A stretch of DNA of 64,000 nucleotides from Pseudomonadota bacterium (GTDB lineage Bacteria; Myxococcota_A; Polyangia; Polyangiales; Polyangiaceae). Where the stretch lies: NCBI GenBank assembly GCA_023423895.1, contig JAFAER010000229.1, forward strand, positions 1 to 64,000, given 5' to 3'. Of the stretch, positions 9,211-17,788 are shown in pieces. How positions within the stretch are numbered: position 1 is the first letter of the stretch; each line of letters opens with the position of its first letter. The notes beneath the pieces were generated by a model, which did no database searches, was not told the DNA's origin, and worked only from the letters and a program-made list of their open reading frames with translations. The translations under genes and the position numbers were made by a program.

Positions 9211-10430
9211 TCCCGACCCAAGCTTCGCCGAGGCTCCGGCCCTGGCTCAGCGGCCTCGTCGCCGCCGCTTCGCTCACGTATGTCCTCGTCGGCACGTCCT
9301 GTACCGCCGTCGACAGCTACGTCTATCTCGGGCACACCGATGCCAGCGCGGGCTTCGGCTCGCCGGACGCTTCGACTCCGACCGACCCGCCCGACGGCTC
9401 GACCGCGCTCATGTGCATCGGGACCACGTGTCCCGACGGCTTCGCAACGTGCAGTGACGGCACGAGCCCGGCGTACAAGTGCGGCTCGGATCTGAAGCAT
9501 GACCCGCTGCATTGCGGGGCGTGCGGGAATCGATGCCTGCACTACGAGACGATCCACGTCACGTCGCGATGCGTGGAAGGGAGCTGCGAGCTCGAGTGCT
9601 TCAACCCTTACAACCCGGATCGGCCGACCGCCTTCACCAACTGCAACGGGAAGATCGACGACGGCTGCGAGACGGACACGCAGATCGACCCGAAGAACTG
9701 CGGCGCCTGCGGTAACGCATGCGCCCCCGGCGAGCCGTGCTCTTACGGCAAGTGCGGGTGCGCCCCGGGCGAGATCGTCTGCAACGGACACTGCGTCGAT
9801 CCGATGACGGACGACTACAACTGCGGCGAGTGCGGACAGGAGTGCCCGAGGGAGGGCGACTGCGAGTCCAACGGGACGTGGCACTACGGCTGCTTCGGCG
9901 GCACGTGCGGCCAGCCGAAGTGCGAGTGGATGCGGCTCGACTGCAACGGCGACCTCGGCGATCCCTCGTGCAACTCCGACGGGTGCGAGAGCGGCGGCGT
10001 TCTCACCGACTCGAACAACTGCGGCAAGTGCGGGAACAAGTGCGATCTCGCCGCCGGCGAGCAGTGCGTCAACGAGGGCAAGGGGCCCGAGTGCGCCGTC
10101 CCGTGCATCCGTTTGAAGAAGACCCAGTGCCTCGGCCAGTGCCGTGACCTCCTGAACGACCCGATGGCCTGCGGCTCGTGCTTCAACGCGTGCCCTCCGG
10201 CAGGTCCGCATCAGGAATCGGCGTGCCGCAAGGGCGTCTGCGAGCTCGACTGCGAGCAGGGGTGGGCCGACTGCAACGGCGATCCGAGCGACGGCTGCGA
10301 GGCCAACATCGTCTCGCACCCTGCCAACTGCGGCGCGTGCGGGAACGAGTGCAACATCGCCGCCGGTCAGCCGTGCGTCGGCGGCAAATGCCTGATGACC
10401 GAGTGTGCCGACGGCGGGATCGTCCAATGA
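9207..10430 (+). CDS. Cys-rich surface lipoprotein with NCGxCGNxC repeats
   Basis: 407 aa; ATG overlaps the previous stop (ATGA). The signal peptide ends in lipobox VGTSC (Cys32). The mature part carries six copies of a CGxCxNxC-type module (e.g. NCGACGNRC, NCGACGNAC, NCGKCGNKC), each preceded by a short acidic turn (DPKN, DSNN) and often by a DCNGDPSDGCE-like stretch. These disulfide-dense modules are frequent in myxobacterial extracellular proteins. No enzyme motif is seen. It is likely an outer-surface adhesive or structural protein co-expressed with the propeller and RCC1 lipoproteins that follow. Confidence 0.78.
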   Translation: MIPTQASPRLRPWLSGLVAAASLTYVLVGTSCTAVDSYVYLGHTDASAGFGSPDASTPTDPPDGSTALMCIGTTCPDGFATCSDGTSPAYKCGSDLKHDPLHCGACGNRCLHYETIHVTSRCVEGSCELECFNPYNPDRPTAFTNCNGKIDDGCETDTQIDPKNCGACGNACAPGEPCSYGKCGCAPGEIVCNGHCVDPMTDDYNCGECGQECPREGDCESNGTWHYGCFGGTCGQPKCEWMRLDCNGDLGDPSCNSDGCESGGVLTDSNNCGKCGNKCDLAAGEQCVNEGKGPECAVPCIRLKKTQCLGQCRDLLNDPMACGSCFNACPPAGPHQESACRKGVCELDCEQGWADCNGDPSDGCEANIVSHPANCGACGNECNIAAGQPCVGGKCLMTECADGGIVQ

Positions 10431-11650
10431 GCCAGAATCGACTCTCCGTACTGAAAGGCGCCTCGATCGCGAGCGTGGTCGCGCTGCTCCCGATCGGAGC
10501 GTTCGCGAGCTGCGCAGCGTCCGAGAACGAGCCGAACGTCACGCCGGACGCGAGCGTGCGCTTCGAGGCAGGTCCGGAGACGGACGGGTCGCTCGAAGCT
10601 GGATGCGAGGGCACCGAGGCCGGCTGTCCTCTCACGTGCGCCGAAGCTCCCTGGTGCCCGGTGCCCGTCGAGCTCTCGCCCTACACGACGCTCATGGCCG
10701 TCTGGGGCTCGGGTAAGGACGACGTCTGGGCCGTCGGATCGGCTGCAACGATCGTCCACTGGGACGGCGCGAGCTGGACGACCATCCCCTTCAGCGCCCC
10801 GATCACGAACACGTTCTACACGGTGTGGGGCAGCGGCCCGAAGGACGTCTGGTTCGCGAGCTCGACGGACGCCCTTTTCCATGCCGGCGGCTTTGCTGGC
10901 GCAACGACGAAGCTGCAGAAGATCGACACGCCGCTGCCCTACGACATGCACGTTCCCGTCCGGCGCATCTGGGGAACGTCCGCCGCGCAGATCATGCTCG
11001 CCACGCACCGCTACGAGCTTCCCGTCGGTGACGACCTCGTGACCGGCAACCTGCTCCGGCGTGGCGCTCCGGATGCCGGCGCGACGGAGTGGTCGCCCGT
11101 CCCCGGAACGGAGAACGTCCTCGCGATCTGGGGCACGTCGTTCGACGACATCTGGGTCACGGCCGACGGCTCCGCCGGCAGCGAAGGATGGAAGGTGGCC
11201 ATGAGCTACCACGGCAAGGCGGGTCCTGACGGCCAGCTCGAGTGGACCCTCGTCGACAGCCGCTCTCGGGCCGCGCTGCGCGCGCTCTGGGGCAGCTCCG
11301 CGAACGACATCTGGGCGGTGGGCGACGTCGGCGTCATCCGCCGTGTGACGGACGCAACGCAGAGCGAGTGGACGAGCATCGAGTCGCCCACGCGTGAGGA
11401 CCTGCACGGGCTCTGGGGCTCCGCCGCCGACGACATCTGGGCGGTCGGAGCCACTGGGACGATCATCCACTACGACGGCAAGGATTGGCGCGAGGTCGTC
11501 GCGGCGTTCCCCTCTGCGGACAAGCCGGACCTCTACGGCGTGTGGGGCAGCGCGCGCAACGACGTCTGGATCGTCGGCGACGGCATCGTCCTGCACTACG
11601 ACGGACGCCCCCTGGAGACGAGCGCTCCCGACGCGGGAGGTGGACGATGA
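10427..11650 (+). CDS. Lipoprotein with DVWAVG-type beta-propeller repeats
   Basis: 407 aa from ATG 10427, which overlaps the preceding stop by 4 bp; upstream in-frame starts lie inside the previous gene. Lipobox FASC (Cys29), then an acidic linker. From ~85 onward about seven blades carry the motif WGS(G/S)xxDVWAVG...G.I.H(W/Y)DG..W (e.g. WGSGKDDVWAVGSAATIVHW, WGSAADDIWAVGATGTIIHY). The family is common in Polyangia and is usually annotated only as a propeller or hypothetical protein. Function unknown; probable surface ligand-binding. Confidence 0.78.
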   Translation: MSQNRLSVLKGASIASVVALLPIGAFASCAASENEPNVTPDASVRFEAGPETDGSLEAGCEGTEAGCPLTCAEAPWCPVPVELSPYTTLMAVWGSGKDDVWAVGSAATIVHWDGASWTTIPFSAPITNTFYTVWGSGPKDVWFASSTDALFHAGGFAGATTKLQKIDTPLPYDMHVPVRRIWGTSAAQIMLATHRYELPVGDDLVTGNLLRRGAPDAGATEWSPVPGTENVLAIWGTSFDDIWVTADGSAGSEGWKVAMSYHGKAGPDGQLEWTLVDSRSRAALRALWGSSANDIWAVGDVGVIRRVTDATQSEWTSIESPTREDLHGLWGSAADDIWAVGATGTIIHYDGKDWREVVAAFPSADKPDLYGVWGSARNDVWIVGDGIVLHYDGRPLETSAPDAGGGR

Positions 11651-12822
11651 GAGCGATCCTTCGACTGGGCGTGCCGATGACGGCGCTCATGGTGCTCGCG
11701 ATCGCGTGTGCAGACGCCGACGAGCCGAACCTCTTCGAGCCCGACGCCGGCGGGACCGTGCCGGAGGTCGACGCGTCACACGAGGACGCTGGGCCCGACC
11801 CGGACCGCGACGCGGACGCGGCACCTGCACGCGAGTGTTCGGACGACGGGTTCTGTCACACGGCGCTGCCGAAGAACCAGGTGCTCCGCGACGTCTGGGG
11901 CGACGGTGCAGGGACCGTCTGGGCCGTCAGCGAGCAAGGCTTCGTCCTTCGCTGGGACGGTTCCAAGTGGAACCAGCAAGCCGACCGCCTCGGCTTCCTC
12001 ACGAGGGTGTGGGGCGCTTCGGCGACGGACGTCTGGGTCGGCGGCCAGGACGGCCTCTTCCACGGCACGGGCGCGAGCCCGGACAAGCTCACGTTCGTCC
12101 AAATTCCAGAGATCGTCGGCGAGATCGTCTCGATCTGGGGGCAAGGCCCGGCCGACGTCTGGGCGGTGCTCGCTGCGCCCGAGGGCTCCCAGGTCCTGCA
12201 CTACGCCGACGTCGAGGGACAGCTCGGCTGGTCGCCGGTCACGCTCGGCACGCCCGAATCGCGGTTCGCACGAGTCTGGGGCGGCGCCGGCACCGGCGTC
12301 TGGGTCTCCGGGTTCGAGCTCGATTTCGACTGGTTCGTCGAGCGAGGCGTCGTGTATCGGCTGCTCCCCGGAGCGACCGACTTCGAGCCCGTTCCGATGC
12401 CCGGATTTCCCGGAATGGATCCGGAAAATGCGTATTGGTCCTTCGGTGAGGTCGTCAGCGCCTCGATCGCGAGTGACGAGCACATCGTGCTCCAGGCACG
12501 GGCGGTCGAGGGCGGCGCCATGATCGTTCGCGGTTCGCGCGCGAACACTGGCGAGGACTTCACGTTCGAGGCCGAGATCGACGGCACGTTCCAGGATCCG
12601 TCCACGCACGCGATCCTCTCGTTCGGACCGAACGATCTCTGGACCGCGGGTGAGCATGGGCGGATCCGACACTGGGATGGCAGTGATTGGACGCCGATGG
12701 CCGTCACCATCACGAAGTACCCGATGGCCTCACCCGTCTTCGGGCTCTGGGCGAAGACCGCCAACGACTTCTGGGCCGTCGGCGACAACATTGCCTTCCA
12801 CTACGACCCCACGAAGCGCTGA
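11647..12822 (+). CDS. Second DVWAVG-type beta-propeller lipoprotein
   Basis: 391 aa; ATG 11647 overlaps the upstream stop (ATGA). Lipobox LAIAC (Cys21) is followed by an Asp/Glu-rich segment. Blade motifs include VWGDGAGTVWAVSEQG, VWGASATDVWVGGQDG, IWGQGPADVWAVL, FGPNDLWTAGEHG and LWAKTANDFWAVGDN. It is a diverged paralogue of the preceding propeller, so a tandem duplication followed by divergence is likely. It lacks catalytic motifs. Confidence 0.77.
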   Translation: MRAILRLGVPMTALMVLAIACADADEPNLFEPDAGGTVPEVDASHEDAGPDPDRDADAAPARECSDDGFCHTALPKNQVLRDVWGDGAGTVWAVSEQGFVLRWDGSKWNQQADRLGFLTRVWGASATDVWVGGQDGLFHGTGASPDKLTFVQIPEIVGEIVSIWGQGPADVWAVLAAPEGSQVLHYADVEGQLGWSPVTLGTPESRFARVWGGAGTGVWVSGFELDFDWFVERGVVYRLLPGATDFEPVPMPGFPGMDPENAYWSFGEVVSASIASDEHIVLQARAVEGGAMIVRGSRANTGEDFTFEAEIDGTFQDPSTHAILSFGPNDLWTAGEHGRIRHWDGSDWTPMAVTITKYPMASPVFGLWAKTANDFWAVGDNIAFHYDPTKR

Positions 12823-12836
12823 CCGAGAGGAACGCG

Positions 12837-14246
12837 ATGAGAGTCCGCAATCGAGCCATCCTCCACGGCACCACGCTCACGATCCCGCTGGCCGCAGCGG
12901 TGTTCGCCTTGCTCGTGACCGCCGCGTGCACCGGCGACGCTGAGCCCGACCTGGCGCCCACGCCCGAGCCCGACGCGGGGCCAGACGCCTCCGAGCCGAT
13001 CGACGGCGGCGACCGGGACGCCAAGGCGCGCCCCCCGTTCGATCCGACGCCGGAGAAGGTCGTGTGCACGACCGAGCCTTGCCCCGTCCAGCTCGTCGCC
13101 GGCGACTCGCACTTCTGCGTTCGGATGAGCGACGGCACGGCCCACTGCTGGGGCAGCGACATCTGGGGTCAGCTCGGCCGCGGAGAAGCCGCGACGGGAC
13201 TGTCCGGCGCCGGCAAGGTCGTCGAGCTGACGAACGTCGTCGATATCGGCGCCGCCGGAAACGTCACCTGTGCGCTCCTCGGCGACGGCACGCCGAAGTG
13301 CTGGGGAATCAATGCCGACGGCGAGCTCGGTCTCTCCGCCGACTTCCCGCAGACGGACTACGACCGCCATCCGGTGCCGACGCGTCCGGAGATCGGTGAG
13401 GAGGTGGCGAAGCGCCTCGACGTCGGATTCGGCAGCGTCTGCATCGCGACGGCAGGCGGCAAGCTGCTCTGCTGGGGCAACGGACAGAGCTTCAAGCTCG
13501 CGCGTGTCGTCTTCGGCCGCGGCCCACTCCCCGTCCCCGTCGAGCCGGGCGAAGCGGAGCTGGATGCCGGCATGTTCGCGAAGACCGGCGCGAGCTCGCG
13601 CACGTCCCTCGGTCTCGGAACCGACGGCACGGTCTGGAGCTGGGGCGCGATGTCCGGCGACGACGGGCTCGTCTCCGGACGGATCTCGTCGCGTAGCCCC
13701 GACGAAGCCCCTCGCAAGATCGATCAGCTCGCGAAGGTCACGAGCCTTGCCGTCTCGCCGCTCCTCTGGCGCGAGCCGCCCCCAACTCCGGGCCGCCCCA
13801 CGGTGCTCGGGCACGCGCACGCCTGCGCGATCGCGGACGGCGAGGTCTGGTGCTGGGGACAGTCCTTCACGGGCGCGCTCTGCACCGGGCTGCCGGACCG
13901 TGAGCAAGAGCCGCGTCGTGCGCCGGTGCTCTCCGATGCGTGGCCGCAGCAGGTCACGGTCGGTGACGAGACGACGTGCGTCCGGCTCACCGACGGCAAG
14001 GTCCACTGCTGCGGCGAGAACATCAACGGCGCGCTCGCGCGGAGCCTCGACGAGACGTTCAGCGCGACGTTCACGCCCGCGCAGAACTTCACCTCGCATG
14101 CCGTTCACGTCGCTGCCAGCCATGGCGCCGTCTGCGCGCTCGTCCAGGGCGGCACCGTCGAGTGCTGGGGAAACAACACCCACGGTGAGCTCGGGCTCGT
14201 TCCCGACCGCGAGGCTCATCCCTCGCCCGTGAAGATTTCGTTCTGA
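12837..14246 (+). CDS. RCC1-repeat lipoprotein
   Basis: 469 aa from ATG 12837, preceded by GAGAGG at good spacing. Lipobox VTAAC (Cys31). The mature protein has RCC1-type blades with the hallmark Cys-x-Leu/Met-x-x-Gly-x-(V/P)-x-CWG: CVRMSDGTAHCWGSD, CALLGDGTPKCWGIN, CAIADGEVWCWGQS, CVRLTDGKVHCCGEN, CALVQGGTVECWGNN. RCC1 propellers mediate protein interactions; in myxobacteria many are exported. It is the third propeller in this block, 14 bp after the previous gene. Confidence 0.85.
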   Translation: MRVRNRAILHGTTLTIPLAAAVFALLVTAACTGDAEPDLAPTPEPDAGPDASEPIDGGDRDAKARPPFDPTPEKVVCTTEPCPVQLVAGDSHFCVRMSDGTAHCWGSDIWGQLGRGEAATGLSGAGKVVELTNVVDIGAAGNVTCALLGDGTPKCWGINADGELGLSADFPQTDYDRHPVPTRPEIGEEVAKRLDVGFGSVCIATAGGKLLCWGNGQSFKLARVVFGRGPLPVPVEPGEAELDAGMFAKTGASSRTSLGLGTDGTVWSWGAMSGDDGLVSGRISSRSPDEAPRKIDQLAKVTSLAVSPLLWREPPPTPGRPTVLGHAHACAIADGEVWCWGQSFTGALCTGLPDREQEPRRAPVLSDAWPQQVTVGDETTCVRLTDGKVHCCGENINGALARSLDETFSATFTPAQNFTSHAVHVAASHGAVCALVQGGTVECWGNNTHGELGLVPDREAHPSPVKISF

Positions 14247-14269
14247 GTACGCACGGAGAGACGCTTTCG

Positions 14270-16087
14270 ATGAAACACTCCGAGGTTCGCCTCACGCTCG
14301 CTAGCGGCATCGCGTGCGCCGTCGTTCTGGGAGCGACCGTCCTCGCCGCCGCCTGCACGCAGGAACGGCCGCAGTTCGACGAGCCCCCGAAGCTCACGGA
14401 CGACTCCGGGACACCCGACAGTGGGCCATCGTGCGGCTACCGGTGCTCGCGCGATCTGAAGCGCGTGCTCTTCCAGTGCCCAGGCGGACCGGAGGAGACC
14501 ATCGCAACGTGTGGTCCCGACCAGGGCTGCGGCGTCGACTCGTGCGTCGACGCGTGCACCTCCGCGGCGCTGTCGAAGGGCTCGACGGGATGTTCGTTCT
14601 GGACGGTGCCCGCCGACGATGCGCTGCTCGGCCACGGCGAATGTTTCGCCACCATGGTCGCCAACACGTGGGACCGTCCCGTCACGCTGCGTGCTTCGCT
14701 CGGTAACGAGCCGCTCGACCTCAGCGCGTCGGTCTACAAGGTGTCGCGCAACGACAAGCACCCCGTCTACACGCGCATCGAAGGCGCGATCCCGCCGGGC
14801 GAGGTGGCCGTCGTGTTCCTCTCGCAGGCCGAAGAGTTCGTGCGCGAGGAGTCGGTGCGCTGCCCTGTCGGGACGGTCGCCGCGTACAAGGGCGACCCCG
14901 CGAAGCACGGCTCGGTCAAGTCCCGCGCGTTCCACCTCGAGACGGACGCGCCGGTCGCGGCGTATTCGATTTTCCCCTACGGCGGCGCCGAGAGCTTCTA
15001 CCCGACGGCGACGCTCCTTCTTCCGGTCTCCACCTGGGAGAAGGAGTACATCGCGGTCGAGACCGGTCGTTACACGATGGTCAGGATCGAGACGCTCGAC
15101 GAGCGCACGCTCCAGATCGTCGCCAACGAGGACGGGACCGAGGTCTCGATGAAGCCGCGCGAGGCGATCCTCCAGGGCATGGGCATCGACCAGTCGCCTG
15201 CCGGGGTGCCCGTGACGTGGACACTCTCCCGCGGCGAGGTCCTGCAGATCCGCCAGGACCCGCTCCTCACGGGCAGCCCGATCGTGGCGAACAAACCCGT
15301 CGGCGTCTTCGGCGGATCGGCGTGCACGCTCCTGCCGAACGAAATGATGTCGTGTGATCTCACCCAGCAGCAGATCGCGCCGTTTTCGCAGTGGGGCACC
15401 GAATACGCACTCGCGCCGTATCTGCCCCGCATTCCCTCGCTCACCGGAGCTCCGCGGGAGAAGGTGCCGTGGATGTTCGTCGGCGCCGCGGACGGCACCG
15501 AGCTCACCTACGATCCGCAGCAGCCCATCGGCGCGCCGAGCACGCTCGCGGCCGGGCAAGTCGCGACGTTCATCACCGAAGCGCGCGTCGTCGTGAAGAG
15601 CCAGGACTCGCAACATCCGTTCTACGCCGCGCAGCACATGACCGGCGAGCTCTACGGCGGCGGCGCTCAGGCCGGCAACACGACGCCCGGCGATCCGGAC
15701 TTCGTCAACGTCGTGCCGTCCGACCAGTTCCTCGATCGCTATGTGTTCTTTGCCGACTACACCTTCCCGGACACGTCGCTCACCGTCGTCCGCCGCCGCA
15801 CGGCGGATGGCTTCAAGCCGGTCGTGCTCGAGTGCGCCGGCGAGATCACGGGCTTCGAGCCGCTCGGCAGCAAAGGCGAATACGAGCTCGCGTTCGTCGA
15901 GCTCACGAAGGGCACGATCCCGCAGAAATTCCCGAAGGGCGAATGCGGTTACGGCCGTCACGAAGCCCGCAGCGACGGCCCGTTCGCGGTCACCGTCTGG
16001 GGCGTCGGCAAGGCGGCGAGCTACGGCTACGCCGGCGGAATGGGCAGCCGCCCCGTCAACGACGCGCCGCCGCCGACCGTCCGCTGA
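14270..16087 (+). CDS. IgGFc-binding-type surface lipoprotein
   Basis: 605 aa with lipobox LAAAC (Cys29). A short Cys-rich region (~50-105: CGYRCSRDLK, CGPDQGCGVDSCVDAC) precedes a long beta-rich domain. Features such as GCSFWTVPADD, PVAAYSIFPYGGAES, YPTATLLLPVSTW and FPDTSLTVVRRR recur in proteins matched by the IgGFc-binding N-terminal domain (assigned from pattern memory). The same architecture appears in the two paralogues at 46116 and 51969. It is the last gene of the sigma-linked block, 23 bp after the RCC1 gene. A role in adhesion at the cell surface is inferred. Confidence 0.72.
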   Translation: MKHSEVRLTLASGIACAVVLGATVLAAACTQERPQFDEPPKLTDDSGTPDSGPSCGYRCSRDLKRVLFQCPGGPEETIATCGPDQGCGVDSCVDACTSAALSKGSTGCSFWTVPADDALLGHGECFATMVANTWDRPVTLRASLGNEPLDLSASVYKVSRNDKHPVYTRIEGAIPPGEVAVVFLSQAEEFVREESVRCPVGTVAAYKGDPAKHGSVKSRAFHLETDAPVAAYSIFPYGGAESFYPTATLLLPVSTWEKEYIAVETGRYTMVRIETLDERTLQIVANEDGTEVSMKPREAILQGMGIDQSPAGVPVTWTLSRGEVLQIRQDPLLTGSPIVANKPVGVFGGSACTLLPNEMMSCDLTQQQIAPFSQWGTEYALAPYLPRIPSLTGAPREKVPWMFVGAADGTELTYDPQQPIGAPSTLAAGQVATFITEARVVVKSQDSQHPFYAAQHMTGELYGGGAQAGNTTPGDPDFVNVVPSDQFLDRYVFFADYTFPDTSLTVVRRRTADGFKPVVLECAGEITGFEPLGSKGEYELAFVELTKGTIPQKFPKGECGYGRHEARSDGPFAVTVWGVGKAASYGYAGGMGSRPVNDAPPPTVR

Positions 16088-16233
16088 ACCTCGTCGCCCG
16101 CAGGCTGGGACAGCCTATCCGCGCCGGGCGCGCCGGGCGCTCGGCGGCTGTGGAGCCCCTCGCGTCCGATGCAGAGACAAGCCAGCGATGCCATCGAGGC
16201 GCGGGCGAATGACGTGCTGTCGTGGACCGGGTC

Positions 16234-17058
16234 TCACGGGCACGCGGGCGCCGTGTCGCTCGGGGCGCCCGTCGTGTCGAGGTAGAACGTCTTCCGGAAG
16301 TAGACGTGCTCGTCCGCCGGCTTCGTTGCTGCGGACGAGGAGTCGTAGCTCCAGAGCCATCGCGCCGACGAGGTGCCGAACACGAAGCCCCATGGGCTCA
16401 TACCGTGAGGGCCCTCGTCGATCGGCGCGTTCCAGGTCGAGTCGTCGAACGTCGGGGCGAACCAGGCGGCGACACCGGCCGCGCCGCCGTCGGGAAGGCC
16501 GCCATCGGGGATGCCGCCGTCGGTGAGGTCGCCCACGATCCTCCAGGTGAGGTCGGTCACGACGTTCGCGAGGCCGCCGTCGGACCCCGCATCGGCGCCT
16601 GCGTCGAACCGGAGGTCGACGAGCAACCCGCGATCGAAGCCTGGAGCGTTGAACGCGTTTCGCGCTTCGACCGCGATGACGTTCTTGCGCAGCGGGCTCC
16701 GGAACAGCGTGACTGGGACCGTGTCGACGGTGCCCCACGTCGTCTGCTTGTCGTCGACGAGAGCTCCATTCACCCAGAGCCGAAGGTAGTCGTCGGCCGT
16801 CACTTTCATCTCTGCGGCGACGGTCTCGTCGAAGCCGATCGGACAGGGCGCGGCATCGCTGGCGTCGGGCGTCGCCGCGTCCAGGCCTGGGGCGTCGGCT
16901 GCGCCGTCGAACGAGGTGCTCGAGTCGGACGTGTTGGGGATTGCTGGGCCGCCGTCGGCGAGGCCGCCGCCCAACGATGTCTCGTCGTCTTCGCAGGCAA
17001 CGAAGAGCAACAGTGGAAGGATCGGGGCAAGCACGAGCGAGAGGCGAGGTCGCGTCAT
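16234..17058 (-). CDS. Asp/Gly-rich lipoprotein with jelly-roll-like domains
   Basis: 274 aa. Lipobox FVAC (Cys22), then a low-complexity acidic linker (~25-75). Two beta-sandwich-like segments follow: MKVTADDYLRLWVNGALVDD..NVIAVEARN and WFAPTFDDSTWNAP...RKTFYLD, a pattern seen in galactose-binding-like sugar-recognition modules attached to glycoside hydrolases. Between them is a repeated DGGIPDGGLPDGG tract. No catalytic residues are evident. Convergent with the IgGFc-binding gene. Its 5' region is AT-rich and has a hairpin at 17081-17098. Confidence 0.65.
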   Translation of the reverse strand: MTRPRLSLVLAPILPLLLFVACEDDETSLGGGLADGGPAIPNTSDSSTSFDGAADAPGLDAATPDASDAAPCPIGFDETVAAEMKVTADDYLRLWVNGALVDDKQTTWGTVDTVPVTLFRSPLRKNVIAVEARNAFNAPGFDRGLLVDLRFDAGADAGSDGGLANVVTDLTWRIVGDLTDGGIPDGGLPDGGAAGVAAWFAPTFDDSTWNAPIDEGPHGMSPWGFVFGTSSARWLWSYDSSSAATKPADEHVYFRKTFYLDTTGAPSDTAPACP

Positions 17059-17080
17059 TGCTCGAGGCTAAATCAGAAGT

Positions 17081-17127
17081 GCATCGCAATAGCGATGCGA
17101 GATTGGAAATCAATAGATCGTGGTCAA
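17081..17127 (-). promoter_or_regulatory. Candidate promoter with hairpin/operator at its start point
   Basis: Upstream of the lipoprotein start at 17058, TTGACC (minus strand, 17127-17122) sits 17 nt from a weak AATCTC (17104-17099). Overlapping the predicted transcript start is a perfect inverted repeat, GCATCGC-AATA-GCGATGC (17081-17098). The stretch is markedly AT-richer than its surroundings. It could be an operator or a 5' RNA hairpin. Confidence 0.4.
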
Positions 17128-17786
17128 TTTGCATTTCAGAATGAATGGATATCCAGTCTGCCCGGGGACCTCCCGACCTGACGTCCGGTCGGCAACGCTG
17201 ATCCGCGGAGCCCGGCGGACTTGTCGTTCATCGGCGATCTCCGAGGCACCGGTGGCGACGTGGAGCTCGTGGCACTCCGCCACCTCTCCGCGCGGCGTCC
17301 GCCATCACTTCGGATCGTCGGGCACGGCGCCGTTCGCGACGACGGGGATCGCCCGGCGTCGATCGATGCGGATCGGAAGGACACCTCCGATCTGGACGGG
17401 GGCGGGCTCGTGCTCGTGCTCCCATCCTCACCATTCCCATCCTCATCCCATTCCCATCCTCACCCGCGCCTCGCGGTGCGCTTCCGAGGACCGCGCTCCA
17501 GGCTCGGAAGAACACGACGGCCGCAGGCGCGGGCTCGGGTTCATCACAGGCGTCGCGATCCGTCCGCTCTCGAGAGCCGGCGCTCGCTCGACAGCACGGT
17601 CAGACGCGATCCACCCGAGCGCTCGAGGCCTCTGCGCCTTGCCCCAACGACACGAGCGGCGCGAACGGACGGGGCGCGCCAACTTCCTTGACAGGCTCGG
17701 AAGTTGCGAGAGACTCTTTCCTTTCTTGCGGGGAGGGCCGCGGACGCGCTGTAGCGAGCAGCGCGCGCGGCTCGAGGAGAGACTTG
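17128..17786. other. Gene-free interval with C/T-rich microrepeat
   Basis: No frame in this ~0.66 kb shows a plausible protein. Positions ~17423-17465 are a pyrimidine-rich tract built from repeats of TCCCATCCTCA. A perfect -35-like TTGACA occurs at 17688-17693 but its -10 (AGACTC, 17711-17716) is weak; it may drive the aminotransferase operon. Confidence 0.5.
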
Positions 17787-17788
17787 CC

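Noticed and set aside
17423..17465. Repeated TCCCATCCTCA tract considered as a CRISPR-like array
   Set aside because: No spacers of even length, only slippage-type microrepeats; no cas genes in the window.
17120..17788. Long upstream extension of the aminotransferase frame
   Set aside because: Low-complexity, Ser/His/Pro-rich translation with no similarity to aminotransferases; ATG 17789 has a proper GAGGAGAG ribosome site.
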